Source: an uncultured Flavobacteriaceae bacterium
Lineage (GTDB): Bacteria; Bacteroidota; Bacteroidia; Flavobacteriales; Flavobacteriaceae
Length of the DNA stretch: 64,000 nt
Reading direction: 5' to 3'
Assembly (NCBI GenBank): GCA_947494695.1
Contig: CANLWB010000005.1
Coordinates: 310,001-374,000, forward strand
Part shown: positions 48,692-59,094 of the stretch, piece after piece
Layout: each line of letters begins with the position of its first letter
Position numbering within the stretch: the first letter of the stretch is position 1
The notes under the pieces: model-generated
What the model was told of the DNA's origin: nothing
Seen by the model: the letters and a program-made list of their open reading frames with translations, nothing else
Databases searched by the model: none
Position numbers and translations under genes: made by a program

Positions 48692-50088
48692 TTAATACCG
48701 AGATAAGACAAAAAACCATTAAAGAAAAAATCTCTTTAACGGGGGTTGGTTTGCATACAGGAAAGGATGTAACCTTAACATTTAAACCTGCTACACCGAA
48801 TTCAGGGTTAGCTTTCAAAAGAATCGATTTAGAGGGGGAGCCAGTAATCGAGGCAGACGCAAACTACGTTACCAGTACACAACGTGGCACGTGTTTAGAA
48901 AAGAATGGTGTAGCCATTCAAACATCGGAACACGTACTTGCTGCTTTGGTAGGATTAGATATTGATAATGCTATTATCGAATTAAATGCTTCAGAACCTC
49001 CAATAATGGACGGGTCGTCCAAATTCTTTGTAGAAGCTCTCGAAAAAGTAGGTATTGTAGAACTCGATGCTTATAGAGAAGAATTTGTAGTGACTAATAT
49101 TGTTTCATATACCGACGAAGAAACGGGAAGTGAAATTCTGGTTATGCCGGCCAAAGAATATCAAATCACAACCATGGTAGATTTTGGTACCAAAGTTTTG
49201 GGGACTCAAAATGCTACATTGAATAAAATTTGCGACTTTAAAAAGGACATCGCTAATTCTCGAACGTTTAGTTTTCTTCATGAAATAGAAACGCTTTTAG
49301 AGCATGGCTTAATTAAAGGTGGAGATCTTAATAATGCCATCGTTTATGTTGACAAAGCTTTGTCTTCGGAAACCATGGAACGTTTAAAAGTGGCGTTTAA
49401 AAAAGATTCTATTGCAGTTAAACCAAATGGCATTTTAGATAATTTAACATTGCATCACCCAAATGAAGCTGCCAGACATAAGTTGTTGGATGTTTTAGGA
49501 GATTTAGCACTTATTGGAACGAGAATACGAGGGAAAATAATTGCTAATAAGCCTGGGCACTTTGTGAATACGCAGTTTGCTAAAAAACTATCCAAAATAA
49601 TAAAGAACGAACGTCGCAATAACGTTCCTAATATAGATTTGAATCAAACGCCATTAATGGATATTAACCAAATTATGGCAATGCTACCGCATAGACAGCC
49701 TTTTCTATTAATAGATAAGGTCTATGAACTTACAGATAACTATGTTACAGCCATCAAGAATGTGACCATGAACGAATCGTTCTTTGCAGGTCACTTTCCT
49801 GGAGCTCCAGTTATGCCAGGTGTACTTATTGTAGAAGCTATGGCGCAAACAGGTGGCATATTAGTGCTTAATACCGTACCGGATCCTGAAAATTATCTAA
49901 CGTTTTTCATGAAAATGGATAACGTTAAGTTTAAACAAAAAGTAATGCCAGGAGATACGTTAATCTTTAAGTGTTCGTTAATAACGCCCATACGTCGTGG
50001 CATTTGCCACATGCAAGGGTATGCCTATGCCAATGGCAAACTATGCGCAGAAGCAGAACTTATGGCTCAAATCTCAAAAGTAAAATAA
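48682..50088 (+). CDS. lpxC/fabZ: Bifunctional LpxC deacetylase / FabZ 3-hydroxyacyl-ACP dehydratase
   Basis: [32 protein letters not shown]-like [15 protein letters not shown]-terminal [13 protein letters not shown]...[23 protein letters not shown]. Confidence 0.95.
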   Translation: MGIVNTEIRQKTIKEKISLTGVGLHTGKDVTLTFKPATPNSGLAFKRIDLEGEPVIEADANYVTSTQRGTCLEKNGVAIQTSEHVLAALVGLDIDNAIIELNASEPPIMDGSSKFFVEALEKVGIVELDAYREEFVVTNIVSYTDEETGSEILVMPAKEYQITTMVDFGTKVLGTQNATLNKICDFKKDIANSRTFSFLHEIETLLEHGLIKGGDLNNAIVYVDKALSSETMERLKVAFKKDSIAVKPNGILDNLTLHHPNEAARHKLLDVLGDLALIGTRIRGKIIANKPGHFVNTQFAKKLSKIIKNERRNNVPNIDLNQTPLMDINQIMAMLPHRQPFLLIDKVYELTDNYVTAIKNVTMNESFFAGHFPGAPVMPGVLIVEAMAQTGGILVLNTVPDPENYLTFFMKMDNVKFKQKVMPGDTLIFKCSLITPIRRGICHMQGYAYANGKLCAEAELMAQISKVK

Positions 50089-50091
50089 ATT

Positions 50092-50877
50092 ATGAACCAA
50101 CCACTAGCGTACGTTCACCCAGGTGCTAAAATTGCTAAAAACGTAGTAATAGAACCATTTACAACGATAAATAATAACGTAAAAATAGGAGAGGGGACCT
50201 GGATAGGAAGTAATGTAACTATCATGGAAGGTGCCCGTATAGGTAAAAACTGTAACATCTTTCCCGGATCGGTTATTTCGGCTGTCCCTCAGGATTTAAA
50301 ATATGACGATGAGGAAACAACAGTAGAAATTGGTGATAATGTAACCATTAGAGAATGTGTCACCATTAATAGAGGAACGGCAGACCGAATGAAAACCGTT
50401 ATTGGAGATAACTGTTTAATTATGGCTTATTGTCATATTGCTCATGATTGTATTGTTGGGAATAACTGTATCTTTTCTAATAACAGTACGTTGGCAGGAC
50501 ATATAAACATAGGAGATTATGTTGTTTTGGCAGGAATGACAGCAGTACACCAATTTGTATCTGTAGGTAACCATGCATTTGTTACTGGCGGGTCTTTGGT
50601 GAGAAAGGATGTACCACCATACGTTAAGGCTGCTCGTGAACCACTATCTTATGTCGGTATTAATTCCGTTGGACTTAGAAGACGCGGGTTCACAACAGAA
50701 AAAATACGAGAGATTCAAAATATTTTTAGAATACTCTATCAAAAAAATTATAATAATACACAGGCTTCAGAAATTATAGAGGCCGAAATGGAGGCCACTC
50801 CAGAACGCGATGAAATACTTCAATTTATTAAGAATTCACACCGTGGAATTATGAAAGGGTATTTCAAATCAAACTAA
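50092..50877 (+). CDS. lpxA: UDP-N-acetylglucosamine acyltransferase
   Basis: YVHPGAKIAKNVVIEPFTTI...hexapeptide repeats; VISAVPQDLKYDDEETTVEIGDN. Confidence 0.96.
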   Translation: MNQPLAYVHPGAKIAKNVVIEPFTTINNNVKIGEGTWIGSNVTIMEGARIGKNCNIFPGSVISAVPQDLKYDDEETTVEIGDNVTIRECVTINRGTADRMKTVIGDNCLIMAYCHIAHDCIVGNNCIFSNNSTLAGHINIGDYVVLAGMTAVHQFVSVGNHAFVTGGSLVRKDVPPYVKAAREPLSYVGINSVGLRRRGFTTEKIREIQNIFRILYQKNYNNTQASEIIEAEMEATPERDEILQFIKNSHRGIMKGYFKSN

Positions 50878-50909
50878 AATTAAACTAACGTTAATAGAAC
50901 AAAGAATTT

Positions 50910-51476
50910 ATGGCAAGTACAAGTGATATAAGAAACGGGCTATGTATTAAATACAATAACGATATTTATAAAGTTATTGAGTTTTTACACGTAAAACCTG
51001 GTAAAGGTCCAGCCTTTGTGAGAACCAAATTAAAAAGTGTGACTTCTGGGAAAGTTATTGATAATACATTCTCTGCAGGACATAAATTGGAAGATGTACG
51101 TGTTGAAACCCATAAATTTCAATTTTTATATAATGATGGCGAGACCTATCATTTTATGAACACTGAAGATTATTCTCAAATAGAACTTCAAAAAAGCACA
51201 TTGGATAATCCTGGGTTAATGAAAGAAGGGGAGGTAGTAACCGTGATTATCAATTCAGAAGATAACATGCCACTTTCAGTAGAAATGCCAGCAAGTGTTA
51301 TTCTTGAAGTCACAGCAACAGAGCCAGGTGTTAAAGGGAACACAGCCACCAATGCAACAAAACCAGCGACCGTTGAAACAGGAGCTACCGTTAATGTTCC
51401 TTTATTTATAAATGAAGGAGATAAGATTAAAGTAGAAACCGAAAAGGGTACTTATAAAGAGCGTGTTAAGGAATAA
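50910..51476 (+). CDS. efp: Translation elongation factor P
   Basis: DIRNGLCIKYNNDIYKVIEFLHVKPGKGPAFVRTKLKS; TATNATKPATVETGATVNVPLFINEGDKIKVETEKGTYKERV. Confidence 0.97.
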   Translation: MASTSDIRNGLCIKYNNDIYKVIEFLHVKPGKGPAFVRTKLKSVTSGKVIDNTFSAGHKLEDVRVETHKFQFLYNDGETYHFMNTEDYSQIELQKSTLDNPGLMKEGEVVTVIINSEDNMPLSVEMPASVILEVTATEPGVKGNTATNATKPATVETGATVNVPLFINEGDKIKVETEKGTYKERVKE

Positions 51477-51481
51477 TACAA

Positions 51482-52426
51482 ATGAAATTCCCTAAACCAC
51501 ATACACTAAAAGATATTGCACAATTAATTCATTGTGCATGTGTTGGAGATGATGATTTCCCTGTATTGGGAATGAATGAAATTCATGTTGTAGAACCAGG
51601 AGATATTGTTTTTGTAGATCACCCGAAATATTATGACAAAGCGCTTAACTCTGCCGCAACCATCATATTAATTAATAAAGAAGTGGTCTGCCCTGAAGGG
51701 AAAGCACTATTAATAAGTGACGACCCCTTTAGAGACTTTAACAAGCTTACAGATCACTTTAAACCGTTTCAATCGGCTAGCAATCAGATATCAAGTACCG
51801 CTTTAATAGGTAAAAACACGGTTATACAACCTAATTCCTTTATCGGGCATAACGTTGTTATTGGCGATAATTGTTTGATTCATTCTAATGTGAGTATTTA
51901 TGATGATGCTGTAATAGGTGATCATGTTACCATTCATGCAGGAACCGTTTTAGGTGGTAATGCCTTTTATTATAAAAATAGACCGGAAGGCTTCGACAGA
52001 CTGAAGTCTAGCGGACGTGTTGTTCTTGAAGATCATGTAGATATAGGTGCGGGTTGCACTATTGATCGTGGTGTAACGGCCGACACAAGAATAAAAAAAG
52101 GAACCAAAATTGATAACCTGGTTCAAATAGGGCATGATACCGTTATTGGTGAAAAATGCCTTATTGCATCACAGGTCGGAATAGCCGGGTGCGTTGTTAT
52201 AGAGGATGAAGTCACCATTTGGGGGCAAGTGGGGATTACTAGTGGTATAACTATAGGCAAAAAAGCTGTAATATCGGCTAAAGCCGGAGTGAGTAAGTCA
52301 TTAGAAGGCGGCAAAAGCTATTTTGGAATTCCAGCCGATGATTTCCGCTCGAAGTATAAAGAAATTGCAGCTATTAAAAAAATTCCAGACATACTGGAGA
52401 AACTTAAAGAGCAAAACATAAAGTAG
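51482..52426 (+). CDS. Second LpxD-like hexapeptide acyltransferase
   Basis: VEPGDIVFVDHPKYYDKALNSAATIILIN; GGNAFYYKNRPEGFDRLKSSGRVVLEDHVDIGAGCTIDRGV. Confidence 0.88.
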   Translation: MKFPKPHTLKDIAQLIHCACVGDDDFPVLGMNEIHVVEPGDIVFVDHPKYYDKALNSAATIILINKEVVCPEGKALLISDDPFRDFNKLTDHFKPFQSASNQISSTALIGKNTVIQPNSFIGHNVVIGDNCLIHSNVSIYDDAVIGDHVTIHAGTVLGGNAFYYKNRPEGFDRLKSSGRVVLEDHVDIGAGCTIDRGVTADTRIKKGTKIDNLVQIGHDTVIGEKCLIASQVGIAGCVVIEDEVTIWGQVGITSGITIGKKAVISAKAGVSKSLEGGKSYFGIPADDFRSKYKEIAAIKKIPDILEKLKEQNIK

Positions 52427-52528
52427 CAGGACACTATTGTTAAAATAAAAGTGTGTTTTTGCTTTAAAGTTTTAATACAAAAAATTACATTTGCTAAGTT
52501 TAAAATAATAACAGACAAATAATCACTT

Positions 52529-53419
52529 ATGAGTGTTTTAGTAAATAAAGATTCAAAAATTATAGTTCAGGGATTTACTGGTAGTGAAGGAACGTTCCAT
52601 GCTAGTCAGATGATCGAATACGGAACCAATGTTGTTGGTGGTGTGACACCAGGAAAGGGCGGACAAACCCATTTAGATAAACCTGTTTTCAATACAGTTG
52701 CAGAAGCTGTAAGTGATGTTGGAGCAGATACCACTATTATTTTTGTGCCACCTGCTTTTGCTGCTGATGCCATTATGGAGGCTGCAGATGCTGGTATTAA
52801 AGTTATTATTACAATCACCGAAGGAATTCCAGTTGCAGATATGATTACTGCTTCAAGTTATATAAAAGGAAAAGATTGTCGTTTAATTGGTCCTAACTGC
52901 CCTGGAGTAATCACTCCTGAAGAAGCAAAAGTTGGTATTATGCCTGGGTTTGTTTTCAAAAAAGGAAAAGTAGGAATCGTTTCAAAGTCGGGAACACTGA
53001 CTTATGAAGCAGCAGATCAAGTTGTGAAAGAAGGACTTGGAATTACTACAGCCATTGGAATTGGTGGAGATCCAATTATTGGAACAACAACCAAGGAAGC
53101 TGTTGAATTATTAATAAACGATCCTGAAACCGAAGCGGTGGTGATGATAGGAGAGATAGGAGGACAGTTAGAAGCAGACGCCGCTAACTGGTATAAAGAA
53201 AGTGGAAGTAAAAAACCAATTGTTGGTTTTATTGCTGGAGAAACAGCACCAGCCGGACGTACCATGGGACATGCCGGAGCTATTGTTGGAGGAAGTGATG
53301 ATACCGCCCAGGCAAAGAAGAAAATTATGCGTGCTTGTGGTATTCATGTTGTAGATTCTCCTGCCGAAATTGGTAAAAAAGTAGCCGAAGTTATTGGTCA
53401 AACCGCTGTATTAGGATAA
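52529..53419 (+). CDS. sucD: Succinyl-CoA synthetase alpha subunit
   Basis: [55 protein letters not shown]. Confidence 0.97.
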   Translation: MSVLVNKDSKIIVQGFTGSEGTFHASQMIEYGTNVVGGVTPGKGGQTHLDKPVFNTVAEAVSDVGADTTIIFVPPAFAADAIMEAADAGIKVIITITEGIPVADMITASSYIKGKDCRLIGPNCPGVITPEEAKVGIMPGFVFKKGKVGIVSKSGTLTYEAADQVVKEGLGITTAIGIGGDPIIGTTTKEAVELLINDPETEAVVMIGEIGGQLEADAANWYKESGSKKPIVGFIAGETAPAGRTMGHAGAIVGGSDDTAQAKKKIMRACGIHVVDSPAEIGKKVAEVIGQTAVLG

Positions 53420-53443
53420 TATACAACTTCGTTTAAGATATAT

Positions 53444-53478
53444 AATCCGTTAACCTCTTGGTTAGCGGATTTTTTTTA
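53444..53478 (+). terminator. Rho-independent terminator after sucD
   Basis: AATCCGTTAACC-TCTT-GGTTAGCGGATT (one G-U) followed by T-tract. Confidence 0.9.
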
Positions 53479-53609
53479 GTTATATGGATTTTATATCTAT
53501 AGTTTCTATCAAAAACATCCCTGAAATTTAGAAGACAATACATTATTATGTGTGCATTTGTCGCTCGAATATTTATATAAATTAAACCAAGGGCCAAAAA
53601 AAATAGCGC

Positions 53610-53800
53610 TTAATCATTTCGAACACAGTGAGAAATCACATCATTATGATTTCATTTTATGAATGTCTATAATTTGTCATAAACTAAAAAACCTAATGAT
53701 TCTGCCACTCAGAATGAGGAGAAACCCCATGAAGAATCTATTGATGCCCCTTGAGATTCCCTGTCTGCCGACAGGTATGGCTTCGTTGTTGCAATAACAA
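53610..53800. repeat. Degenerate REP-like intergenic palindrome island
   Basis: TCATTTCGAACACAGTGAGAAATCA, TCTGCCACTCAGAATGAGGA, CTGTCTGCCGACAG: hairpin-forming pieces, no ORF. Confidence 0.5.
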
Positions 53801-53925
53801 AAAATGGTATTAGGAGTGCATTCGCATGTTTTATTTTGTTTTAAACCAGATCATAAAAACTAAAACAAGGGTAACAAAAAAAGGTGTTGATTGATATACT
53901 AGTATAAAGCTAAAAACTAGAAGTC

Positions 53926-54498
53926 ATGAAAACGCAAAACATTATATTAGGATTAGTTATTTTTGGATTGAGCCTTATAGGTTGCTCAAAACACGATGAT
54001 GGTATTGCTCACATTGAAAGCACACCGGAATATCCCATGAAAACCTTAATAGAAGATGGGGTAATGGAATTAATAAATTCAAAAAACAGCCCAAACACCT
54101 TCGAACTCGGATATAAATTTAAACCCTTTAAAAACGGTAAAATTACAGCTCTTGGCATTCGAGTACCCGATAATGATGTCTACAGAGTATCACTATGGAA
54201 TGTAGATACCGAAGAATTACTAAAAACCGTTGAAATCACATCCAGTTCAGGGCTCCTGTCCTTTGAAGATATTTCGCCCATTCAGTTAGAATCAGGAACA
54301 GCATATTTTGTTTCTGTCAATACAAATGACTACTACATATTCAATGATGGAGGTCATCCCATATTTCCTGTAGAAACCAATAATATTCTGGTTTTGGGGT
54401 ATGGGGTATATTTAGGTTTTAATCAGACCTTACCTGAAAACTACGTCAAAACAAGTTATTTAGGTATGGTCGATATTAAATTTGTCGCAAATATGTAA
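53926..54498 (+). CDS. Lipoprotein, DUF4082-like
   Basis: LVIFGLSLIGCSKHDD lipobox; LGYKFKPFKNGKITALGIRVP...YRVSLWNVDT. Confidence 0.7.
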   Translation: MKTQNIILGLVIFGLSLIGCSKHDDGIAHIESTPEYPMKTLIEDGVMELINSKNSPNTFELGYKFKPFKNGKITALGIRVPDNDVYRVSLWNVDTEELLKTVEITSSSGLLSFEDISPIQLESGTAYFVSVNTNDYYIFNDGGHPIFPVETNNILVLGYGVYLGFNQTLPENYVKTSYLGMVDIKFVANM

Positions 54499-54515
54499 AA
54501 CCGTACCGTTTTATT

Positions 54516-54548
54516 AAAAAACCTCACAAAATCTTGTGAGGTTTTTTT
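54516..54548 (+). terminator. Rho-independent terminator
   Basis: AACCTCACAA-AATC-TTGTGAGGTT followed by T-tract. Confidence 0.9.
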
Positions 54549-54640
54549 ATTTAGTACAACATGTATTTTGTTATATTTGAATTAAGAAAGATTAAGTCTT
54601 GTTCTTACTAATCTAGAGATATTAAAATAAATATAAATTC

Positions 54641-55387
54641 ATGAAATTATTAGAAGGAAAAACGGCCATTGTAACCGGAGCTAGTCGTGGAATTGGTAAA
54701 GGCATCGCTAAAGTATTTGCAGAGCAAGGTGCTAATGTGGCATTTACATACAGTTCGTCTGTAGACGCTGCAAAGGAATTAGAATCCGAATTAAATGCTT
54801 TAGGAGTTAAGGCCAAAGGCTATCAAAGCAATGCCGCCAGTTTCGAAGATGCTCAAACGCTTGCAAGTGATGTTGTTTCAGAATTTGGAAGCATTGATGT
54901 TTTAGTAAATAATGCCGGTATCACAAAGGACAACCTCCTAATGCGTATTAGTGAAGAGGATTTCGATAAGGTTATAGAAGTCAACCTAAAGTCTGTTTTT
55001 AATATGACCAAAGCCGTGCAACGAACCATGTTAAAACAACGTAAAGGCTCTATTATAAATATGAGTTCGGTTGTTGGTGTTAAAGGAAATGCTGGACAAA
55101 CCAATTATGCTGCTTCTAAAGCCGGTATTATAGGGTTTTCCAAATCTGTAGCCCTGGAATTAGGCTCTAGAAATATACGAAGCAATGTGATTGCTCCCGG
55201 TTTTATCGAAACAGAAATGACAGCAAAATTAGACGAAGAAGTTGTTAAAGGGTGGCGTGAAGGTATTCCATTAAAACGTGGAGGTTCTGCTGAAGATGTG
55301 GCCAATGTTTGCGTGTTTTTGGCTAGTGACATGAGTGCTTATGTAACCGGTCAGACACTAAACGTAGACGGTGGTATGCTAACATAA
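54641..55387 (+). CDS. fabG: 3-oxoacyl-ACP reductase
   Basis: AIVTGASRGIGKGIAKVFAEQG; NNAGITKDNLLMRI; YAASKAGIIGFSKSVALELGSRNIRSNVIAPGFIETEMT. Confidence 0.96.
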   Translation: MKLLEGKTAIVTGASRGIGKGIAKVFAEQGANVAFTYSSSVDAAKELESELNALGVKAKGYQSNAASFEDAQTLASDVVSEFGSIDVLVNNAGITKDNLLMRISEEDFDKVIEVNLKSVFNMTKAVQRTMLKQRKGSIINMSSVVGVKGNAGQTNYAASKAGIIGFSKSVALELGSRNIRSNVIAPGFIETEMTAKLDEEVVKGWREGIPLKRGGSAEDVANVCVFLASDMSAYVTGQTLNVDGGMLT

Positions 55388-55391
55388 CTTT

Positions 55392-55958
55392 ATGAGATAT
55401 TTATTTTTGTCGCTTCTCTTTTTTATGTGTTGTGTATCCATTTCGGGAGCTCAACATGAAGATTGGGTAACCGTTAAAGACACTGTAAATGCTTATGTAA
55501 TTGCATTTCCCGAAACACCGGAAAAAAAAACTCAAGATGTCTCTACAGTAAAAGGTTCCATAAAAATGGACAGTTATATGTTGTCTACATCTAACGATGT
55601 TAATATCATTTATATGACCTCATTTTCTGAATATCCAAAATCATTTTTCAAAAATGGATTAGACACTTTTGAGGCACAAAACAAAGTTTTATCGGGTAGT
55701 GTAAATGGAGCCATTACCAATACAAAGGGAAAACTGGTAAGTGATGAAAATATTACGTTTAATGGATATCCTGGTAGAAAAGTTAGGATCGAGGTAGATA
55801 ACTCTGTAACCCATGCTGTTTATGTTATAGAAATGAAGACTATTTTAGCCGGTTATAACGTATATTTAGCCCAAACGATTTGTGAAAAGGCTCATGTGGG
55901 AAATGCTAGAGCTAAAAAATTCTTCGATTCTTTAGAATTAATAAATGTAAAAAAATAG
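55392..55958 (+). CDS. Hypothetical exported protein
   Basis: Signal peptide MRYLFLSLLFFMCCVSISGA; no family recognised with certainty. Confidence 0.7.
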   Translation: MRYLFLSLLFFMCCVSISGAQHEDWVTVKDTVNAYVIAFPETPEKKTQDVSTVKGSIKMDSYMLSTSNDVNIIYMTSFSEYPKSFFKNGLDTFEAQNKVLSGSVNGAITNTKGKLVSDENITFNGYPGRKVRIEVDNSVTHAVYVIEMKTILAGYNVYLAQTICEKAHVGNARAKKFFDSLELINVKK

Positions 55959-57992
55959 TTGACAACACAAACTCTCATATATATTGTACTTGCAGGTATC
56001 CTCGCTATTTTTTTAGCAGTTTTTCAATATTATAAAAAAGAAAAAGGCATGACTAAATTAAGCATGCTTTTCTCTTTTTTAAGGTTCCTTAGCATTTTTG
56101 CCATTTTAGTATTGCTAATAAATCCAAAATTTGAACAAACGAGCCTCTCAATAGAAAAACCTAATCTGGTTGTTGCTATAGATAATTCGAGTTCCGTAAA
56201 ACATCTTAAACAAGACACTCAAACTCGTAATTTAGTTGAAAAACTAGCCTCAGATGCCAAACTCAATGATAAATTCAATGTGAACTTTTATACATTTGGA
56301 AAGTCATTTGTGGCATCAGATAGCTTGACTTTTAATGATAATCAAACAAATATTAGCAATGCCTTCAGGCAGTTATCACAAATGTATAGGCAAACAACAA
56401 CGCCAACCATACTTATTTCGGATGGAAATCAGACCTATGGCAGCGATTATCAGTTTGCCGGATCAACCTACAAACAAAGTATATACCCAATTATATTAGG
56501 GGATACCGTTACTTATACCGATTTAAAAATTCAGCAGCTAAACGTTAATAAGTATGCCTACCTTAAAAATCGCTTTCCTGTTGAGGCCATTCTGGTCTAT
56601 AATGGTAACAAAACCATAAACTCACTATTTAAGGTAACTAGCGGTAATAAAACTGTTTACTCTAAACCTCTTAATTTTAACAAACAAAACAACTCACAGG
56701 TTGTTAATTTTACACTACCAACAAACCATGTGGGTGTAAGCAGTTATAGAACGACAATTGTTCCCATAGAACATGAAAAAAACACCATAAATAATACAAA
56801 AAACTTTGCTGTAGAAGTTATAGATCAAAAAACAAAAATTGCTATTGTTAGTGACTTTTTACATCCCGATTTAGGCGTTTTAAAAAAGAGTATTGAAGCT
56901 AATGAGCAGCGCTCGGTGGCGTTTTTAAACACAAACAATTCAATAAATCAAATAGATGATTATCAATTAATTATATTAAACCAGCCAAACTATAGGTTTA
57001 AAAAACTGATTGAAGCCTTAAAAAAAGACAATAAGAATTATTTCACTATTATAGGAACTAAAACAGATCTTAATTTTCTAAACAATATAGATCCGAATTT
57101 CACCATTGAAATTACACATCAAACCGAAAGCTATCAAGCTGAATTAAACACAAGTTATTCCCCCTTTATCGTGGATGATATCAACTTTGAATCCTTTCCT
57201 CCATTGCATTCATTTTATGGTCAGATAACTTTTAATTTACCATTCGATACTGTTTTAAGTAAAACGATCAATGGCATTTCAACCCAAACCCCATTACTAA
57301 CAACTTATGAAATTAATGGTAGAAGAGCGGGCATGCTATTTGGAGAAAACATCTGGCAGTGGAGAGCACAGAGTTATGTTAACGATAAATCATTCAATCG
57401 CTTTGATGATTTTATTGGGAAACTTGTTCAATATCTAGCTTCAAACAAAAGAAAAACACGTTTAAATGTTGATTACGAATCCTTTTACAACGGGAGTAGT
57501 GGTGTTATTGTAAAGGCTGAGTTCTTTGATAAAAACTATGTATTTGATGCAAGAGAAACGTTAACTATTTCTATAACAAACAAAATCACTAACGAAAATA
57601 AAGTATTTCCATTAATTCTTAAGAATAACAATTTTCAGGTAGACCTTAGCAGCTTACCGCCCGCAGAATACAGCTTTACAGTAAAAGCTACCAATGAAAA
57701 CATTTCTAAGTCGGGAAGTTTTCAAATCTTAGAATACAATGTCGAGCAACAATTTTTAAATGCCAATGTAACAAAGTTAAGACAACTCGCCACTAATAGT
57801 CAGGGTAAAAGTTATTTTATTACCAAAACAGAGCACTTAGTTACTGATTTACTGGAAGATAATCGCTTTGTTTCTATTCAGAAAAGCCATAAAAAAACCA
57901 TACCTTTGATAGACTGGAAATATCTACTCATCCTTATCGCTTTAAGCCTTGGTTTGGAGTGGTTTATTAGAAAATATAACGGACTAATCTAA
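55959..57992 (+). CDS. Membrane protein with VWA-like periplasmic domain (TTG start)
   Basis: Two N-terminal TMs, NLVVAIDNSSSVKHLKQDT (MIDAS-like DxSxS), C-terminal TM before WFIRKYNGLI. Confidence 0.65.
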   Translation: MTTQTLIYIVLAGILAIFLAVFQYYKKEKGMTKLSMLFSFLRFLSIFAILVLLINPKFEQTSLSIEKPNLVVAIDNSSSVKHLKQDTQTRNLVEKLASDAKLNDKFNVNFYTFGKSFVASDSLTFNDNQTNISNAFRQLSQMYRQTTTPTILISDGNQTYGSDYQFAGSTYKQSIYPIILGDTVTYTDLKIQQLNVNKYAYLKNRFPVEAILVYNGNKTINSLFKVTSGNKTVYSKPLNFNKQNNSQVVNFTLPTNHVGVSSYRTTIVPIEHEKNTINNTKNFAVEVIDQKTKIAIVSDFLHPDLGVLKKSIEANEQRSVAFLNTNNSINQIDDYQLIILNQPNYRFKKLIEALKKDNKNYFTIIGTKTDLNFLNNIDPNFTIEITHQTESYQAELNTSYSPFIVDDINFESFPPLHSFYGQITFNLPFDTVLSKTINGISTQTPLLTTYEINGRRAGMLFGENIWQWRAQSYVNDKSFNRFDDFIGKLVQYLASNKRKTRLNVDYESFYNGSSGVIVKAEFFDKNYVFDARETLTISITNKITNENKVFPLILKNNNFQVDLSSLPPAEYSFTVKATNENISKSGSFQILEYNVEQQFLNANVTKLRQLATNSQGKSYFITKTEHLVTDLLEDNRFVSIQKSHKKTIPLIDWKYLLILIALSLGLEWFIRKYNGLI

Positions 57993-58004
57993 ATAAAAAT
58001 AATA

Positions 58005-58820
58005 ATGGAAAAATTACCAAAAATTGCATTACCTGTAATTATAGCAGTTGTTATACTCGTAATTATATTGGGGAAATCTGCCGTAACCCTAGGGTCTGGT
58101 GAAGCAGGAGTACTTTATAAAACCTTCGATAATGGTGTTGTAACAGAAGAACCACCGCTAGGAGAAGGGTTTCATTTTGTTGCCCCTTGGAATAAAGTTA
58201 TTGTATACGAAGTACGTCAGCAAGAACTTTTTGAAAAGATGAAAGTACTATCTTCTAACGGTCTTGAAATCCAGATTGATGCATCTGCCTGGTATCAACC
58301 CATTTATAGTGAATTAGGTAAATTACACCAAACGCTAGGAGAAAACTATTTACAACGTGTTATTCAACCGGCTATTCGAAGTGCCGCTCGTAGTGTTGTT
58401 GGACGCTATACTCCAGAGCAATTATACTCCAGTAAGCGTGATGCCATTCAGGACGAAATATATGCCGAAACAAAAAAGATACTGGACAAGCAATACGTTC
58501 AATTAAATGAAGTGCTGGTAAGAGACGTCACATTACCTGGGACCATCAAGGAAGCTATAGAGCGTAAACTAAGACAGGAGCAAGAGTCTTTAGAGTATGA
58601 ATTCAGACTTGTAACCGCAGCAAAAGAGGCCGAAAAAGTTATTATTGAAGCGAAAGGTAAAGCAGACGCTAATAAAATTTTAAGTGCATCTTTAACAGAT
58701 AAAATCCTTCAGGATAAGGGTATTGAAGCAACTATTAAATTATCAGAATCTTCAAATAGTAAAATCATTGTAATTGGTTCTGGCGATTCTGGAATGCCTA
58801 TCATACTTGGAAACCAGTAG
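58005..58820 (+). CDS. Prohibitin/SPFH-family membrane protein
   Basis: GEAGVLYKTFDNGVVTEEPPLGEGFHFVAPWNKVIVYEVRQQE; ERKLRQEQESLEYEFRL. Confidence 0.92.
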   Translation: MEKLPKIALPVIIAVVILVIILGKSAVTLGSGEAGVLYKTFDNGVVTEEPPLGEGFHFVAPWNKVIVYEVRQQELFEKMKVLSSNGLEIQIDASAWYQPIYSELGKLHQTLGENYLQRVIQPAIRSAARSVVGRYTPEQLYSSKRDAIQDEIYAETKKILDKQYVQLNEVLVRDVTLPGTIKEAIERKLRQEQESLEYEFRLVTAAKEAEKVIIEAKGKADANKILSASLTDKILQDKGIEATIKLSESSNSKIIVIGSGDSGMPIILGNQ

Positions 58821-58926
58821 AAACCAAATTAAAAAAATCAGTATTTCATTTATTATTTTAAATATTATTGATTTTTTTTACTTAAAAACACATAATATAC
58901 AATTGAAATAAAAATTCATATTATAA

Positions 58927-58959
58927 TTTGGAATTATCATTATAAATTATAGATATTTG
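58927..58959 (+). promoter_or_regulatory. Candidate promoter for his operon: TTTG-N21-GATATTTG
   Basis: TTTG at 58927-58930, GATATTTG at 58952-58959 (one mismatch to TAnnTTTG), 19 bp before the leader ATG. Confidence 0.45.
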
Positions 58960-58977
58960 CAACATAATAAAAAGAAC

Positions 58978-59031
58978 ATGAGCTTTATTCAATTACATCA
59001 TCATTTTCACATTTGCTCTCAAGCGAAGTGA
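58978..59031 (+). CDS. hisL: Histidine leader peptide MSFIQLHHHFHICSQAK
   Basis: ATG AGC TTT ATT CAA TTA CAT CAT CAT TTT CAC ATT TGC TCT CAA GCG AAG TGA; 4 His in 17 residues, immediately upstream of an intrinsic terminator and hisG. Confidence 0.85.
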   Translation: MSFIQLHHHFHICSQAK

Positions 59032-59047
59032 AAATGTATTGAATAAA
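58984..59047 (+). promoter_or_regulatory. Leader pause hairpin overlapping the His codons
   Basis: 58984-58993/59038-59047 (10 bp), 59002-59010/59028-59036 (9 bp), 59012-59017/59022-59027 (6 bp, one G-U), loop CTCA. Confidence 0.75.
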
Positions 59048-59060
59048 TTCAACATATTTT

Positions 59061-59094
59061 AAACCCGTTTGAGACAATCAAACGGGTTTTTTAA
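59061..59094 (+). terminator. Intrinsic terminator/attenuator upstream of hisG
   Basis: Perfect 12-bp stem AAACCCGTTTGA / TCAAACGGGTTT, loop GACAA, followed by T-tract; 48 bp before the hisG ATG. Confidence 0.9.

Noticed and set aside
52460-52494. TTG-N24-TACATTTG promoter for sucD
   Set aside because: The -7-like box is good (52487-52494) but the spacer is longer than usual; not listed as a feature.
53017-53401. Two minus-strand ORFs antisense to sucD
   Set aside because: Codon-bias shadow of a well supported gene.
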